A DNA stretch of 64,000 bases from Haloarcula ordinaria (lineage in GTDB: Archaea; Halobacteriota; Halobacteria; Halobacteriales; Haloarculaceae). The position numbers and the translations under genes were made by a program. Below are positions 1 through 8,248 of this stretch, in pieces; within the stretch, counting starts at the first letter, position 1, and each line of letters opens with the position of its first letter. The DNA is taken from NCBI RefSeq assembly GCF_029338275.1, contig NZ_CP119789.1:682001-746000 (forward strand), read 5' to 3'. The notes under the pieces were generated by a model. It was not told where the DNA came from and did not search any database. It worked only from the letters and a program-made list of their open reading frames with translations.

Positions 1-1
1 C

Positions 2-595
2 TCGGAGATGACCGTCCTGCTGGGCGAGCAGAACGGCACCGCCGAGGACATGGCGTCGATCACCGAGCGAGCGATGAACGACGAGATCGAGTACGCCGAG
101 AGCCTCCGCCAGCGCTGCGCGCTCTTGGAGGACCTGCCGGAGGAGAAGGCCCAGGCGGCCTTCGACGCGGTCGAGCTGCGCCCCGGCGCGGCCGAAGTCA
201 TCGAGGCACTGCGCGAGGCGGGCGTCTACGTCGCTATCCTCACCGGCGGGTTCGAGCGCGGCGTCGAGGCCGCACTCGAAGCAGAGAGGGTCGAGGTCGA
301 CGCCATCGTGGCAAACCGACTCCCCGTCGCCGAGGGAGCGCTCACCGGCGAGGTCGAGGGCCCGCTCATCGAGGGGACGAAAGACGACGCGCTGGAGGTC
401 GCGACGGCCGTCGCGGGCGAGGACCGCGGGGACACCGTCGCCGTCGGGGACGGCGCCAACGACCTGCCGATGCTCGAGGTCGCAGGGCTCGCCGTCGGGT
501 TCAACCCGAAACCGGCCGTCGAACCGGCGTGTGACGTCACCGTCTCGACCATGGCGGAACTGCTGGACCTGCTGGAAGCCGAGGGCGTCCTGTAA
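2..595 (+). CDS. serB: Phosphoserine phosphatase SerB (5' end cut by window)
   Basis: HAD-superfamily phosphatase that hydrolyses phosphoserine to serine, the last step of the phosphorylated serine pathway; serA for the first step lies 19 kb away at 19382. The reading frame is open to the window edge. The N-terminal DxDGT nucleophile motif is therefore expected just upstream, and the Met at base 8 is internal. Visible HAD motifs are the motif II Thr in an ILTGG segment (about residues 78-82 of the visible part) and the motif IV GDGANDLPML, which binds Mg2+. The cap helices between them fit SerB. Identity is confident; the true start cannot be seen. Confidence 0.9.
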   Translation, partial: SEMTVLLGEQNGTAEDMASITERAMNDEIEYAESLRQRCALLEDLPEEKAQAAFDAVELRPGAAEVIEALREAGVYVAILTGGFERGVEAALEAERVEVDAIVANRLPVAEGALTGEVEGPLIEGTKDDALEVATAVAGEDRGDTVAVGDGANDLPMLEVAGLAVGFNPKPAVEPACDVTVSTMAELLDLLEAEGVL

Positions 596-615
596 CCGGT
601 CGCCGGACGCGTTGG

Positions 616-747
616 CTACTCGACGTAGCTACAGCCACACGCGGGACAGTTCGAGAGCTCCCGGTCGAACGTGAGCCGACAGAACCGGCAGGCGTAGCTC
701 GACCTGTAACGACTGACGAGGTTCTTGAGTGCGCTGAACACTGACAT
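616..747 (-). CDS. Small zinc-finger protein (43 aa)
   Basis: A 43-residue protein with two CxxC knuckles (CRFC near residue 20, CPAC near residue 36) that probably bind one zinc. The Met at 747 was chosen because the residues upstream of it lack haloarchaeal character and a longer start would run into the AT-rich promoter-like stretch at about 805-820. It belongs to the very small haloarchaeal zinc-finger proteins. No partner or function can be read from the sequence. It ends 21 bp from the 3' end of serB, on the opposite strand. Confidence 0.6.
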   Translation of the reverse strand: MSVFSALKNLVSRYRSSYACRFCRLTFDRELSNCPACGCSYVE

Positions 748-974
748 GGGTGATTGATTGGTCACCGAGTAGGGTCCGGTACGTGCCAAACATCCACCTG
801 CCTCCACTTATTTCTTCCGATTGTTTCAGTATTACCGCAACCGTACCCGATATGTATTTGAATGCATCTCTGGAGTGGACAGAATCGTAAAACGAGGTCG
901 GAGACCTGGACAGCTGGCGCTCCAGTGACGAGCACAGAAAAATCGGAGCCGGAGGGCGGGTACCGGGGCGTCGT

Positions 975-2273
975 TCAGTTCGTCGCCTGCGCGATGGCCT
1001 GGTCGAGGTCGGCGATGATGTCGTCGACGGCTTCGGTGCCGACCGAGAGGCGTACCAGGTCGTCGGTGACGCCGGCGGTGGCCTTCTCCTCGTCAGTGAG
1101 TTGCTGGTGGGTGGTCGACGCCGGGTGGATGATGAGCGTCTTCGCGTCGCCGACGTTCGCCAGGAGCGAGGCGACCTCCGTGGATTCGACCGTCGTCCGG
1201 GCGGCGTCGTAGCCGTCCTCGAGACCGAACGTTATCATCCCGCCGTACCCGCCGTCGAGGTACTTCGAGGCCATGTCGTGGGTCTCGTGGCCCTCGAGTC
1301 CGGGGTAGGTGACCCACGACACCTCGGGGTGGTCGTCGAGGTGTTCGGCGACAGCCATCGCGTTCGCACAGTGGCGGTCCATCCGCGAGGGCAGGGTCTC
1401 CAGGCCCTGCTGGGTCTGCCACGCGTCGAACGGCGACTGCTGGCACCCGAGGTCGCGAAGGCCGCGGGCGATAGCGGCGTAGGTGAACGCGGCGTCGCCG
1501 AACCGCTCGCGGAAGTTGACGCCGTGATAGGCAGGGTTGTCGCCGCCGATCTCGGGGTACTTCTCGGCGTACTCGTCCCACGGGAACGACCCGCCGTCGA
1601 CGAGAACCCCGCCCACCGTCGTTCCGTGGCCGTGGATCCACTTCGTCGTGGAGTTCCAGACCAGGTCGGCGCCGTGTTCGATGGGGTTGCACAGGTACGG
1701 CGTCGCGAACGTGTTGTCGACGAACAGCGGAGCGCCGTTGTCGTGGGCGATGTCGGCCAGTCGCTCGATGTCGGGGGTGACCAGCGCCGGGTTGCCGATG
1801 GTCTCGAAGTGGACGTAGGCGGTGTCCTCGTCGATAGCCTCCTCGTAGGCCTCGTAATCGAGCGTGTCGACGAAGCGGGCCTCGACGCCGTTGCGCGGCG
1901 CGGTGTGGGTGTAGTAGGTGTAGGTCCCGCCGTAGAGCGACGACGCCGTGACGATGTTGTCGCCGACGTCGGCCAGCAGGAAGGTCGCGAGGTTCAGCGA
2001 GGCCATCCCGGAGGCCGTCGCGACGGCACCGACCCCGCCTTCGAGTGCGGCAAGTCGCTCCTGCAGCATCGCGACGGTGGGGTTCATCAGCCGCGAGTAG
2101 ATGTGACCGGGCTTCTCAAGGGCGAACTGCGCCGCCGCGTCGTCGGCGTCCTCGAAGACGTACGAGGTGGTCTGGTGGATAGGCGGGGCTCGCGACCGGG
2201 CGCCCGTGCCGGGGTCCTCCTGGCCGACGTGGAGGGCGTCTGTCTCGAATCCGTGTGAATCGTCGTCGCTCAT
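975..2273 (-). CDS. metY: O-acetylhomoserine sulfhydrylase / aminocarboxypropyltransferase
   Basis: PLP-dependent Cys/Met-metabolism enzyme of 432 aa, expected to make homocysteine from O-acetylhomoserine and sulfide in the cytoplasm. The family hallmarks are present: an SRLMNPT segment near residue 60, SGMAS before the active-site region, the DNTFATPY phosphate-binding stretch, and the Schiff-base lysine in STTKWIHGHG. The N-terminal FETDALHVGQ is typical of MetY rather than cystathionine gamma-synthase. Aspartate kinase and threonine synthase, two other aspartate-family enzymes, lie further along in the window. It is a single-gene unit; upstream is the repeat-filled gap before polD1. Confidence 0.9.
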   Translation of the reverse strand: MSDDDSHGFETDALHVGQEDPGTGARSRAPPIHQTTSYVFEDADDAAAQFALEKPGHIYSRLMNPTVAMLQERLAALEGGVGAVATASGMASLNLATFLLADVGDNIVTASSLYGGTYTYYTHTAPRNGVEARFVDTLDYEAYEEAIDEDTAYVHFETIGNPALVTPDIERLADIAHDNGAPLFVDNTFATPYLCNPIEHGADLVWNSTTKWIHGHGTTVGGVLVDGGSFPWDEYAEKYPEIGGDNPAYHGVNFRERFGDAAFTYAAIARGLRDLGCQQSPFDAWQTQQGLETLPSRMDRHCANAMAVAEHLDDHPEVSWVTYPGLEGHETHDMASKYLDGGYGGMITFGLEDGYDAARTTVESTEVASLLANVGDAKTLIIHPASTTHQQLTDEEKATAGVTDDLVRLSVGTEAVDDIIADLDQAIAQATN

Positions 2274-2375
2274 AGTGTGGTACCCATCTTCATCCCCTGA
2301 GGAATAAAGATTCCCTACACCGGAGAACTACGCCAGTGCCCCGCGACGCCGGCAATAACGGACGGTAGTTGGCCA

Positions 2376-2541
2376 AGCATACGGCGAGCGAAGCGAGCCG
2401 TTTCACGGAATCGCCGCGGGCGAGGTCGGCGAGCGACCTCGAATGCGAACGGCGAAGCCGTGAGCACGGCGATTTCGCTTTTTCGCCCACGTTTTTGCCG
2501 CGAGTGGTGGCCGCAGGCCACCCGAGCGGGAAAAACGTGGG
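2376..2541. repeat. Intergenic palindromic repeat cassette (copy 1)
   Basis: The gap between metY and polD1 holds two modules. One is a GCGAGCGAAGCGAGCCG stretch at 2388-2404. The other is a strong inverted repeat whose arms CCCACGTTTTT (2486-2496) and AAAAACGTGGG (2531-2541) enclose a second GGTGGCC/GGCCACC stem. The inverted repeat abuts the polD1 stop codon directly, so the transcript could form a terminator-like hairpin. A related two-module cassette in the same order follows argF at 38726-38852. Confidence 0.65.
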
Positions 2542-4110
2542 TTAGGTGAATTTGCGAACAGTCATCTCCAGCGTGTCGAGGTCGAGAATCGGGGCGTACC
2601 CCGAGTCGGGATCGATGTTGACGGACTTCTGGAAGTCGGTCTGGGCCTGCCAGCAGCCGGAGTTCAGCGCCAGCACGTTGTGGTACTCGCCCCACCCGAG
2701 CTTGTGGACGTGCCCGGTGTGGAACACGTCCGGCACGTCTTCCATCACGAGGTAGTCTTTCTTCTCGGGGGCCAGGCGGGTGTGGCCGCCGTACTGCGGG
2801 GCGACGTGGCGCTTCTTCAGGAGCTGGTACATGGCTTTGTGGGGTTCCTCGTAACTGGCCTCCTCGTCGGGGAGTTCGGCGATGACCTCGTCCAGCGAGA
2901 CGCCGTGGTACATGAGAATCGTGACGCCCTCGACGGTGACCAGCGCGGGGTTCGAGTGGACCTGTGCGTCGTGGGCGGTCATGATATCTCGGAGTTCCTC
3001 GTCGAAGCCCGGCTGGGGTTCGGCCAGGCGGACCGCGTCGTGGTTCCCCGGTATCATCCGGATCTCCATGTCGCCGGGGACCTCCTTGAGGTACTCGGAG
3101 AACCGCTCGTACTGGTCGTAGATATCGATGATGTCGAGTTCCTCGTCCTGGTCGGGGTAGATGCCGACGCCCTCGACCATGTCGCCGGCGATGAGGAGGT
3201 ACTCCACGTGTTCCGCTTCTGGCGTGTGGAGCCAATCGGTGAAGCGGTGCCAGGCGTCGGCCATGAACTCCTGGCTGCCGACGTGGATGTCGGAGATGAG
3301 CGCGGCCTGAACCGGCCGGTCGGCCGTCGAGGGCTTGTGGGTCCGGGGGACGTCGGGGAAGTACAGCGAGTCGACGAAGAGGATGCCGCCGTCGTCAGCT
3401 AAGGTCCCCTCGACGGCGATGACCTCGTCGAACAGCAGCTGCTGGACCAGGTCGGCGATGGGGCGGTCTTTCATCACGAGACACGGGAACGTGCCGGTGG
3501 TGTCCTCGAGTTCGACCAGCCAGTGACCGCTGGCCGTCGAGCGGATGTCCGAGACCATCCCGATGAGCGCCGCCTCGCTGCCGCCCCCCATCGCCTGGAT
3601 GGCGTCGGTCGGCCGGTGGTTGACCCGCCCGCGGAGTTTACTGGCGAGCTTCTCGTACCGGTCGCGGAAGACGGCGACGAAGTCCGAGTACTCGCCGGTT
3701 CCCGTCGAGTTCCCGGTCATGTCGTTGGCGACCTCGATGGCCCGGAGCGTGAGGTCGACGTCGCGAGACCCCCTCGTTTCGTGTGGAACGTCCCCACTGC
3801 CCTTCGGCGGGTTCGGGGCCTCGATTCCAGTCGAAACAGAGGGGTCTGATTCGGCCGTAGAGTCGTCTGCGGTTTCGGCACCCGCCGACGGCGCGAGGTG
3901 GGACTCGCGCCGCTCTGTGTCGGGTCCGAGGGCGGATTCGACGTGGTCGGTCGTCAGTTTCAGCGCGTCCGCCGGCATCGTTTCCAGTGCACGGTCGAGC
4001 GCGGCCGACGGGTCGGGTGCGTCCGCGAGTCGCGTCACCGCCTCCCGCTCGGCGTTGTAGCCGCGGCTGGCCAGTTCTCTGACAATGCGTGCCGGCGTCT
4101 CCAGGGGCAC
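2542..4110 (-). CDS. polD1: DNA polymerase D small subunit (DP1), exonuclease subunit
   Basis: Small subunit of the archaeal replicative polymerase D: 3'-5' proofreading exonuclease with an OB fold and a calcineurin-like phosphoesterase domain. The phosphoesterase motifs run in order from residue 271: SDIHVGS, AGDMVEG, PGNHD, a YHG histidine and GHVHKLG. An N-terminal helical domain (about 1-65) is joined to the OB fold (about 180-265) by an acidic, low-complexity linker (about 66-118). That linker encodes two ORB-like DNA motifs (see separate entries). The partner subunit is polD2 at 21331. The start is the first Met of a typical N terminus, about 80 bp from the divergent signal peptidase gene. 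Confidence 0.95.
   Translation of the reverse strand: MPLETPARIVRELASRGYNAEREAVTRLADAPDPSAALDRALETMPADALKLTTDHVESALGPDTERRESHLAPSAGAETADDSTAESDPSVSTGIEAPNPPKGSGDVPHETRGSRDVDLTLRAIEVANDMTGNSTGTGEYSDFVAVFRDRYEKLASKLRGRVNHRPTDAIQAMGGGSEAALIGMVSDIRSTASGHWLVELEDTTGTFPCLVMKDRPIADLVQQLLFDEVIAVEGTLADDGGILFVDSLYFPDVPRTHKPSTADRPVQAALISDIHVGSQEFMADAWHRFTDWLHTPEAEHVEYLLIAGDMVEGVGIYPDQDEELDIIDIYDQYERFSEYLKEVPGDMEIRMIPGNHDAVRLAEPQPGFDEELRDIMTAHDAQVHSNPALVTVEGVTILMYHGVSLDEVIAELPDEEASYEEPHKAMYQLLKKRHVAPQYGGHTRLAPEKKDYLVMEDVPDVFHTGHVHKLGWGEYHNVLALNSGCWQAQTDFQKSVNIDPDSGYAPILDLDTLEMTVRKFT
3768..3788 (-). promoter_or_regulatory. ORB-like motif inside polD1 (perfect core)
   Basis: Read on the minus strand this matches the consensus I derived from the origin boxes, TTCCA-n3-GAAACGARGGGGT, at every defined position. 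It lies in the coding linker of DP1 and is read in frame as part of a PHETRGS peptide. It is about 3.5 kb from the nearest origin box. Whether Orc1 binds here is unknown. Confidence 0.6.
3825..3845 (+). promoter_or_regulatory. ORB-like motif inside polD1 (two mismatches)
   Basis: On the plus strand this matches 16 of the 18 defined positions of the origin-box consensus, differing only at GA versus AG after GAAAC. It faces the 3768-3788 motif in inverted orientation, 36 bp apart, and is read in frame as the DPSVSTG part of the DP1 linker. Confidence 0.5.
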
Positions 4111-4188
4111 ATTCGCTACTCGATGGGGGCAGGCAAAAGGATAGCGGACCCAACATTGATATCTCGGTCACGACTACGCCGACCACAG

Positions 4189-4899
4189 ATGGACGACGAG
4201 GGGCGGACCGCCGAACGCGACGACCGCGCTGGGGGAGCGGTCGGTCACCTGGTCACCGACGTGGGCAACGCGGTCGTCGCCGTCGCACTCGTCGGCCTGT
4301 TCCTCTTCGCCGTCAGCGGGGTCTGGCCCCCGCTCGTGGCTATCGAGAGCCCCAGCATGACGCCCAACATCGAGACGGGAGACATGGTGTTCGTGATGGA
4401 GCCCGAACGGTTCGCCGGACCGGACGCACGGCACGGCGTCGTGACCGCGGCCGCCGGTGACGCGACCGGCTACGTCGCGTTCGGCCGATCTGGCGACGTC
4501 ATCGTCTTCAGACCCGACGGCGACAGGCAGGCGACGCCCATCATCCACCGGGCGATGCTGTGGGTCGACGTGGGGGAGAACTGGTACGACCGCGCGGACC
4601 CGAACGCCGTCGGCACGGCCGGCGATTGCGACGCCCTCCGGAACTGCCCGGCCCCCCACAGCGGCTTCGTGACACAGGGAGACTTCAACACCGAGTACGA
4701 CCAGGTCGGCACCACCAGCACCGTGGTCCGGCCGTCGTGGGTGGTCGGGACCGGCGAAGTCCGCCTCCCCGGCCTGGGGTGGCTCCGCCTGCGCTCGCAG
4801 GTGGTGACCGGGGGCCAGCCGACCGCGGGCGAAACGGCGGAGTCGACGGCGTCTGGCTCGGTAAATCACACCGTCGCGGGTCGGACAGCGGAAAGTTGA
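4189..4899 (+). CDS. Type I signal peptidase, archaeal/ER type (copy 1)
   Basis: Membrane-bound endopeptidase that removes Sec signal peptides on the outer face. After an N-terminal membrane helix (about residues 25-48) come the nucleophile motif ESPSM, an IIHRAM box whose His replaces the bacterial Lys, and a GDFN box with the catalytic Asp. The usual Asn of GDNN is Phe here. Length is 236 aa. The Met at 4189 was chosen because it opens the acidic N terminus homologous to the next gene; longer starts would cross the polD1 5' end. It shares long identical DNA blocks with the gene immediately downstream, so the pair is a tandem duplication. Confidence 0.85.
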   Translation: MDDEGRTAERDDRAGGAVGHLVTDVGNAVVAVALVGLFLFAVSGVWPPLVAIESPSMTPNIETGDMVFVMEPERFAGPDARHGVVTAAAGDATGYVAFGRSGDVIVFRPDGDRQATPIIHRAMLWVDVGENWYDRADPNAVGTAGDCDALRNCPAPHSGFVTQGDFNTEYDQVGTTSTVVRPSWVVGTGEVRLPGLGWLRLRSQVVTGGQPTAGETAESTASGSVNHTVAGRTAES

Positions 4900-4928
4900 T
4901 ACCGCGTCTCTGACAAGGCGCGATAGGA

Positions 4929-5654
4929 ATGTCGGAGGACGAGCGCCGTCCGACGGTCGGGGACCAAGACCCGTCGAGCGCCGACGACGGGCGCAGCGGT
5001 GCGATGGTGTACGTGGCCGACGTCGTCAGCAGCGCCAGCGCCGTCCTCCTGGTCGGCCTGCTGCTGTTCGCCGTCAGCGGGGTCTGGCCCCCGCTCGTGG
5101 CTATCGAGAGCCCCAGCATGGAACCGCACATCGACACGGGTGACCTCGTGTTCGTCATGGAGGAAGACCGGTTTCCCGGCCCGAACGCGCGCCACGGCGT
5201 GACGACCGCGGCCGGTTCGCGTTCGTACGTTCGGTTCCAGGAGACCGGCGACGTCATCGTCTACGCACCGGACGGGAACAGGCGGACGACGCCCATCATC
5301 CACCGGGCGATGCTGTGGGTCGACGAAGGGGAGAACTGGTACGACCGCGCGGACCCGCAGGATAGGGGGAGCGCACAGAGCTGTGCCGACCTGACGAACT
5401 GCCCGGCTCCCCACAGCGGATTCATCACGAAAGGCGACAACAACGCTCGCTACGACCAGGTCGGGTCGGCGGTCATCAGCGCGCCGGTGAAACCCCAGTG
5501 GGTCGTCGGCACCGCGGAACTGCGGGTGCCGTTCCTGGGCCAGATTCGGCTCCGGTGGAACCAGGCGGCCGGTCAGCAGTTTTCGGATGCCGGGAGCGGG
5601 AGCGTCGAAAACGTGACGAACGGGCGCGCAGGCGCACTCGAAGCCGGGGCCTGA
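4929..5654 (+). CDS. Type I signal peptidase, archaeal/ER type (copy 2)
   Basis: Paralogue of the preceding gene (241 aa), same strand, 29 bp apart and probably co-transcribed. It has one membrane helix (about 40-60), the ESPSM serine box, the IIHRAM histidine box and a canonical TKGDNN aspartate box, so it looks the more canonical of the two. A 54-bp block covering the serine box is identical to copy 1 (5067-5120 versus 4306-4359), and the histidine region is nearly so, suggesting gene conversion. Both copies have paired Cys residues around a DCDALRNC/SCADLTNC-type insert, a possible disulfide loop on the extracellular side. It converges on orc1. Confidence 0.85.
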   Translation: MSEDERRPTVGDQDPSSADDGRSGAMVYVADVVSSASAVLLVGLLLFAVSGVWPPLVAIESPSMEPHIDTGDLVFVMEEDRFPGPNARHGVTTAAGSRSYVRFQETGDVIVYAPDGNRRTTPIIHRAMLWVDEGENWYDRADPQDRGSAQSCADLTNCPAPHSGFITKGDNNARYDQVGSAVISAPVKPQWVVGTAELRVPFLGQIRLRWNQAAGQQFSDAGSGSVENVTNGRAGALEAGA

Positions 5655-5661
5655 CCTCACC

Positions 5662-7239
5662 TCAGTTGTCGAAGCGAGCCTGGACGAACGGCTGGACGTC
5701 CTCGATGTCGCCGAGTCTGGAGTCAGAGAGCAACACGGCTTCGGTCTCGTCGGTCGGGACCGACAGCGAGATTTCCTTCGTCCGGCCGTAGCGCCCCTTC
5801 GAGACGACGACAGCGTTGACGATGCCCAGCATGTCGAGTTCGGAGATGAGGTCCGTCACGCGGCGCTGGGTCAGCACGTCGGCGTCGATCTCCTCACAGA
5901 GGTTCTTGTAGATGTTGAACACCTCGCCGGTGTTGATATTCCGGACGCCGTTCTTCTCCAGGAGGATGATGGCAAAGAGGACGATCTTCGACTGGGTCGG
6001 GAGCGTCCTGACGACCTCGACGACGCGGTCGAGCTCGATCTTCTCCTGGGCCTGCCGGACGTGGTCCTCCTCGACGTCGTCGGTCTGGTCGCGTTCGGCG
6101 AGTTCGCCGGCCGTCCGGAGCAGGTCGAGCGCCCGACGAGCGTCCCCGTGTTCCTGTGCGGCGAAGGCCGCACACAGCGGGATGACGTCGTCGGAGAGCG
6201 CGTCACCCTTGAACGCGACGTCGGCACGCGCCTGGAGGATGTCCCGCAACTGGTTGGCATCGTAGGGCGGGAAGACAATCTCCTCCTCGCCGAGACTCGA
6301 CTTGACGCGAGGGTCCAGGAAGTCGGTGAACTTCAGGTCGTTCGAGATGCCCATGATGGAGACCCGGGACTTCTCCAGTTCGGAGTTCATGCGCGAGAGG
6401 TTGTACAGCGTGTCGTCTCCGGACTTCTCGACGAGCTTGTCGATCTCGTCGAGCATGATGACGACCACGCGTTCGTGGTAGTCGACGGCGTCGAAGAAAG
6501 AGGAGTACACCCGGTCGGTCGGCCACCCGGTCATCGGTACCTCCTCGAACTCGTCGCGGTCCGCTTCGAGCGACGCGATCTCGTCCTCGAGCGCCTCGAC
6601 CGACCCGAAAGCGGTGTCGGCGAGCGCCGAGGGGTCGTCTCGCGCATGGGAGCGGAGGTCGGTGAGGTCCTCGAGCTTGTCGTCGATGACATCTAAGTTC
6701 TTGTTGATGAACTTGTTCGCGAGCTGGGCGAGCACCCGGTACTGGGTGTCGGTCACCTCGCAGTTGATGTACTCGACCTCACAGGGGACCTCGTACTTCT
6801 GGGACGTGGTCTCCAGTTCCTCGCTGACGAACTTCGCACTGGCCGTCTTGCCCGTCCCGGTCTTCCCGTAGATGAGGATGTTCGACGGCGTATCGCCCCG
6901 GAGGGCCGTGACGAGGATCGTCGCCATGTTGTTGATCTGCTCCTCGCGGTGCGGGAGCTTGTGCGGGGTGTAGGACGGACGGAGCACCTCCTTGTTCTCG
7001 AAGATGGGCTCGCCCTCGAGCAGGTCGTCGAACAGTCCGCGGGAGGCCTCGTCAGAGGTGTCCTCGCCACCTGTCTCGAGGTTGTCGAGCACGATGTCAT
7101 CGAGGTCCGGCGCGTCCGCCCGGTCAGCAGAGCCGAAACTCGGCGATTCGTCATCCGCACGTAGCTGGCCGAGATCCCCGGACGTCGCGCCACTGGTGGA
7201 GTCGTCGTCGGCGTCACGTTCGTTGGATTCGTCAGTCAT
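5662..7239 (-). CDS. orc1: Origin recognition protein Orc1/Cdc6
   Basis: AAA+ replication initiator of 525 aa that binds ORBs and loads MCM. A long acidic N-terminal tail (about 1-75) precedes the AAA+ core. Walker A is GKTGTGKT at residues 125-132, Walker B is IMLDEID near residue 260, and sensor 1 is the GISNDL segment. A C-terminal winged helix (about 420-515) should contact DNA. The gene reads away from the non-coding origin region at 7240-8312, whose first ORB lies 14 bp upstream of its start codon. This suggests autoregulation as well as origin binding. The orc1-origin-oapABC order is the standard context of the principal haloarchaeal origin. Confidence 0.95.
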   Translation of the reverse strand: MTDESNERDADDDSTSGATSGDLGQLRADDESPSFGSADRADAPDLDDIVLDNLETGGEDTSDEASRGLFDDLLEGEPIFENKEVLRPSYTPHKLPHREEQINNMATILVTALRGDTPSNILIYGKTGTGKTASAKFVSEELETTSQKYEVPCEVEYINCEVTDTQYRVLAQLANKFINKNLDVIDDKLEDLTDLRSHARDDPSALADTAFGSVEALEDEIASLEADRDEFEEVPMTGWPTDRVYSSFFDAVDYHERVVVIMLDEIDKLVEKSGDDTLYNLSRMNSELEKSRVSIMGISNDLKFTDFLDPRVKSSLGEEEIVFPPYDANQLRDILQARADVAFKGDALSDDVIPLCAAFAAQEHGDARRALDLLRTAGELAERDQTDDVEEDHVRQAQEKIELDRVVEVVRTLPTQSKIVLFAIILLEKNGVRNINTGEVFNIYKNLCEEIDADVLTQRRVTDLISELDMLGIVNAVVVSKGRYGRTKEISLSVPTDETEAVLLSDSRLGDIEDVQPFVQARFDN

Positions 7240-7252
7240 GTTCTGTCCCGTA

Positions 7253-7273
7253 ACCCCCTCGTTTCATGTGGAA
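7253..7273 (-). promoter_or_regulatory. Origin recognition box (ORB 1)
   Basis: Minus-strand reading fits TTCCA-n3-GAAACGARGGGGT at all defined positions, followed by the G/T-rich tail expected of haloarchaeal ORBs. It sits 14 bp upstream of the orc1 start codon, within the likely 5' leader, so Orc1 binding here could also repress its own gene. Confidence 0.8.
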
Positions 7274-7755
7274 ACCGAAGGACGCACGGCGGGAGACGAC
7301 TCGACAGGCCCGGAATCGCCGGGGATAGCGGATTTTGTCTCTCGTGGTGCGTCCAGATGAACCACGTGAACCCGTGGGTGATTCGATATTAAATATTTCG
7401 GTACAGGCGGTCATCGCGAGGCCACGATATCAGGGAACAGACACACCGCTCTCGACGCTGGAGACGGGTCACAGGGCCCGATAGCGAGACCGAACGGCGG
7501 ATTCTGGACGAGTGAGTCCAGCGTGGTGTGGGGTTCGAGCAGAAGCGCAGGGGCGCCCGTCCGGGTCAAGTCGGCATGTCTCAATGCGGTTCGACGCGAA
7601 CTCGAGGGGTGTGAGGTGAGTGAGCCCGGTACGCATCGGCATGGATGGCTCACGAGAGATGGAGCGCGGAGGCCCACACCACCCAGGTGAGATGAGCCAC
7701 GTGTGACACGACCATCCGGCGTGCTGAGCGAGTGCCGTATCCGGTGGACCCCCCC

Positions 7756-7776
7756 ACCCCTTCGTTTCGCCTGGAA
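7756..7776 (-). promoter_or_regulatory. Origin recognition box (ORB 2)
   Basis: Perfect core match on the minus strand followed by a run of G residues (7751-7755 as C on the plus strand). It lies on the orc1 side of the AT-rich unwinding candidate. Confidence 0.8.
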
Positions 7777-7822
7777 CGGCAAAGAGGGACGGGGGTGGGC
7801 GCGTGGTTTCAGTGGTCCCACG

Positions 7823-7918
7823 CTAGACTAGGAAAGATTTATACTACATACCGTTAAACCAAAACCGCACTAGAGAATAAGAAATAGTACAGCTCGGCTA
7901 GTTGTTCTATACTAGTGT
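7823..7918. other. AT-rich duplex-unwinding element candidate
   Basis: A roughly 95-bp stretch markedly richer in A/T than the rest of the window, with TATA-like and CTAG-containing segments, lying between ORB 2 and the right-hand boxes. Position and composition fit the duplex-unwinding element of an archaeal origin. An alternative is that part of it is a promoter; no gene starts close enough to support that. Confidence 0.6.
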
Positions 7919-7983
7919 CTAGAGGCTCCTCCGAAGTGAATCCGCCAGTTCCGCCTGCGCGCTCTCTCGCGGCGCCGTCCCGG

Positions 7984-8004
7984 ACCCGCCCGTTTCCCGT
8001 CGAA
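7984..8004 (-). promoter_or_regulatory. Degenerate origin recognition box (ORB 3)
   Basis: Minus-strand match with three mismatches over 18 defined positions; the GAAACG core and the final GGGT keep the right spacing. It lies 31 bp from ORB 4 in the opposite orientation. Confidence 0.5.
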
Positions 8005-8035
8005 CGCGCCGGCCAGTCGACGGGGGTGGTTCCCG

Positions 8036-8056
8036 TTCCAGTCGAAACGAAGGGGT
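8036..8056 (+). promoter_or_regulatory. Origin recognition box (ORB 4)
   Basis: Perfect core match on the plus strand with a six-G tail. It is on the oapA side of the AT-rich element and faces away from ORB 1 and ORB 2. Confidence 0.8.
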
Positions 8057-8240
8057 GGGGGGCATTCTATCCCCGTGTTGCTTCGGGTCCAGAGTCAGAT
8101 ACCCACTCCCACCGAATCACAATCCGAGCCGTGCACATCCCAGCCTGCACAGGTCCCAACGGCCATCGCACGTGCACACATACTCTCTTTCGGTTCCCTC
8201 GGGAAGGTGTGTCATGGAAATTACAATTGTCTGACGTAGG

Positions 8241-8248
8241 CTTAAGTG
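8241..8248 (+). promoter_or_regulatory. Putative TATA box of the oapABC operon
   Basis: CTTAAGTG is a typical haloarchaeal TATA-type element and the only clear candidate between the last ORB and oapA. It would give a leader of about 40-45 nt. Assigned by eye. Confidence 0.4.

Noticed and set aside
1101..2258. Long plus-strand open frame opposite metY
   Set aside because: Arg/Val-rich shadow; metY on the minus strand carries all catalytic motifs.
7411..7821. 136-codon minus-strand frame inside the origin region
   Set aside because: It spans an ORB, has Pro/Arg/Ser-rich atypical composition and no start context; the region is better explained as non-coding origin.
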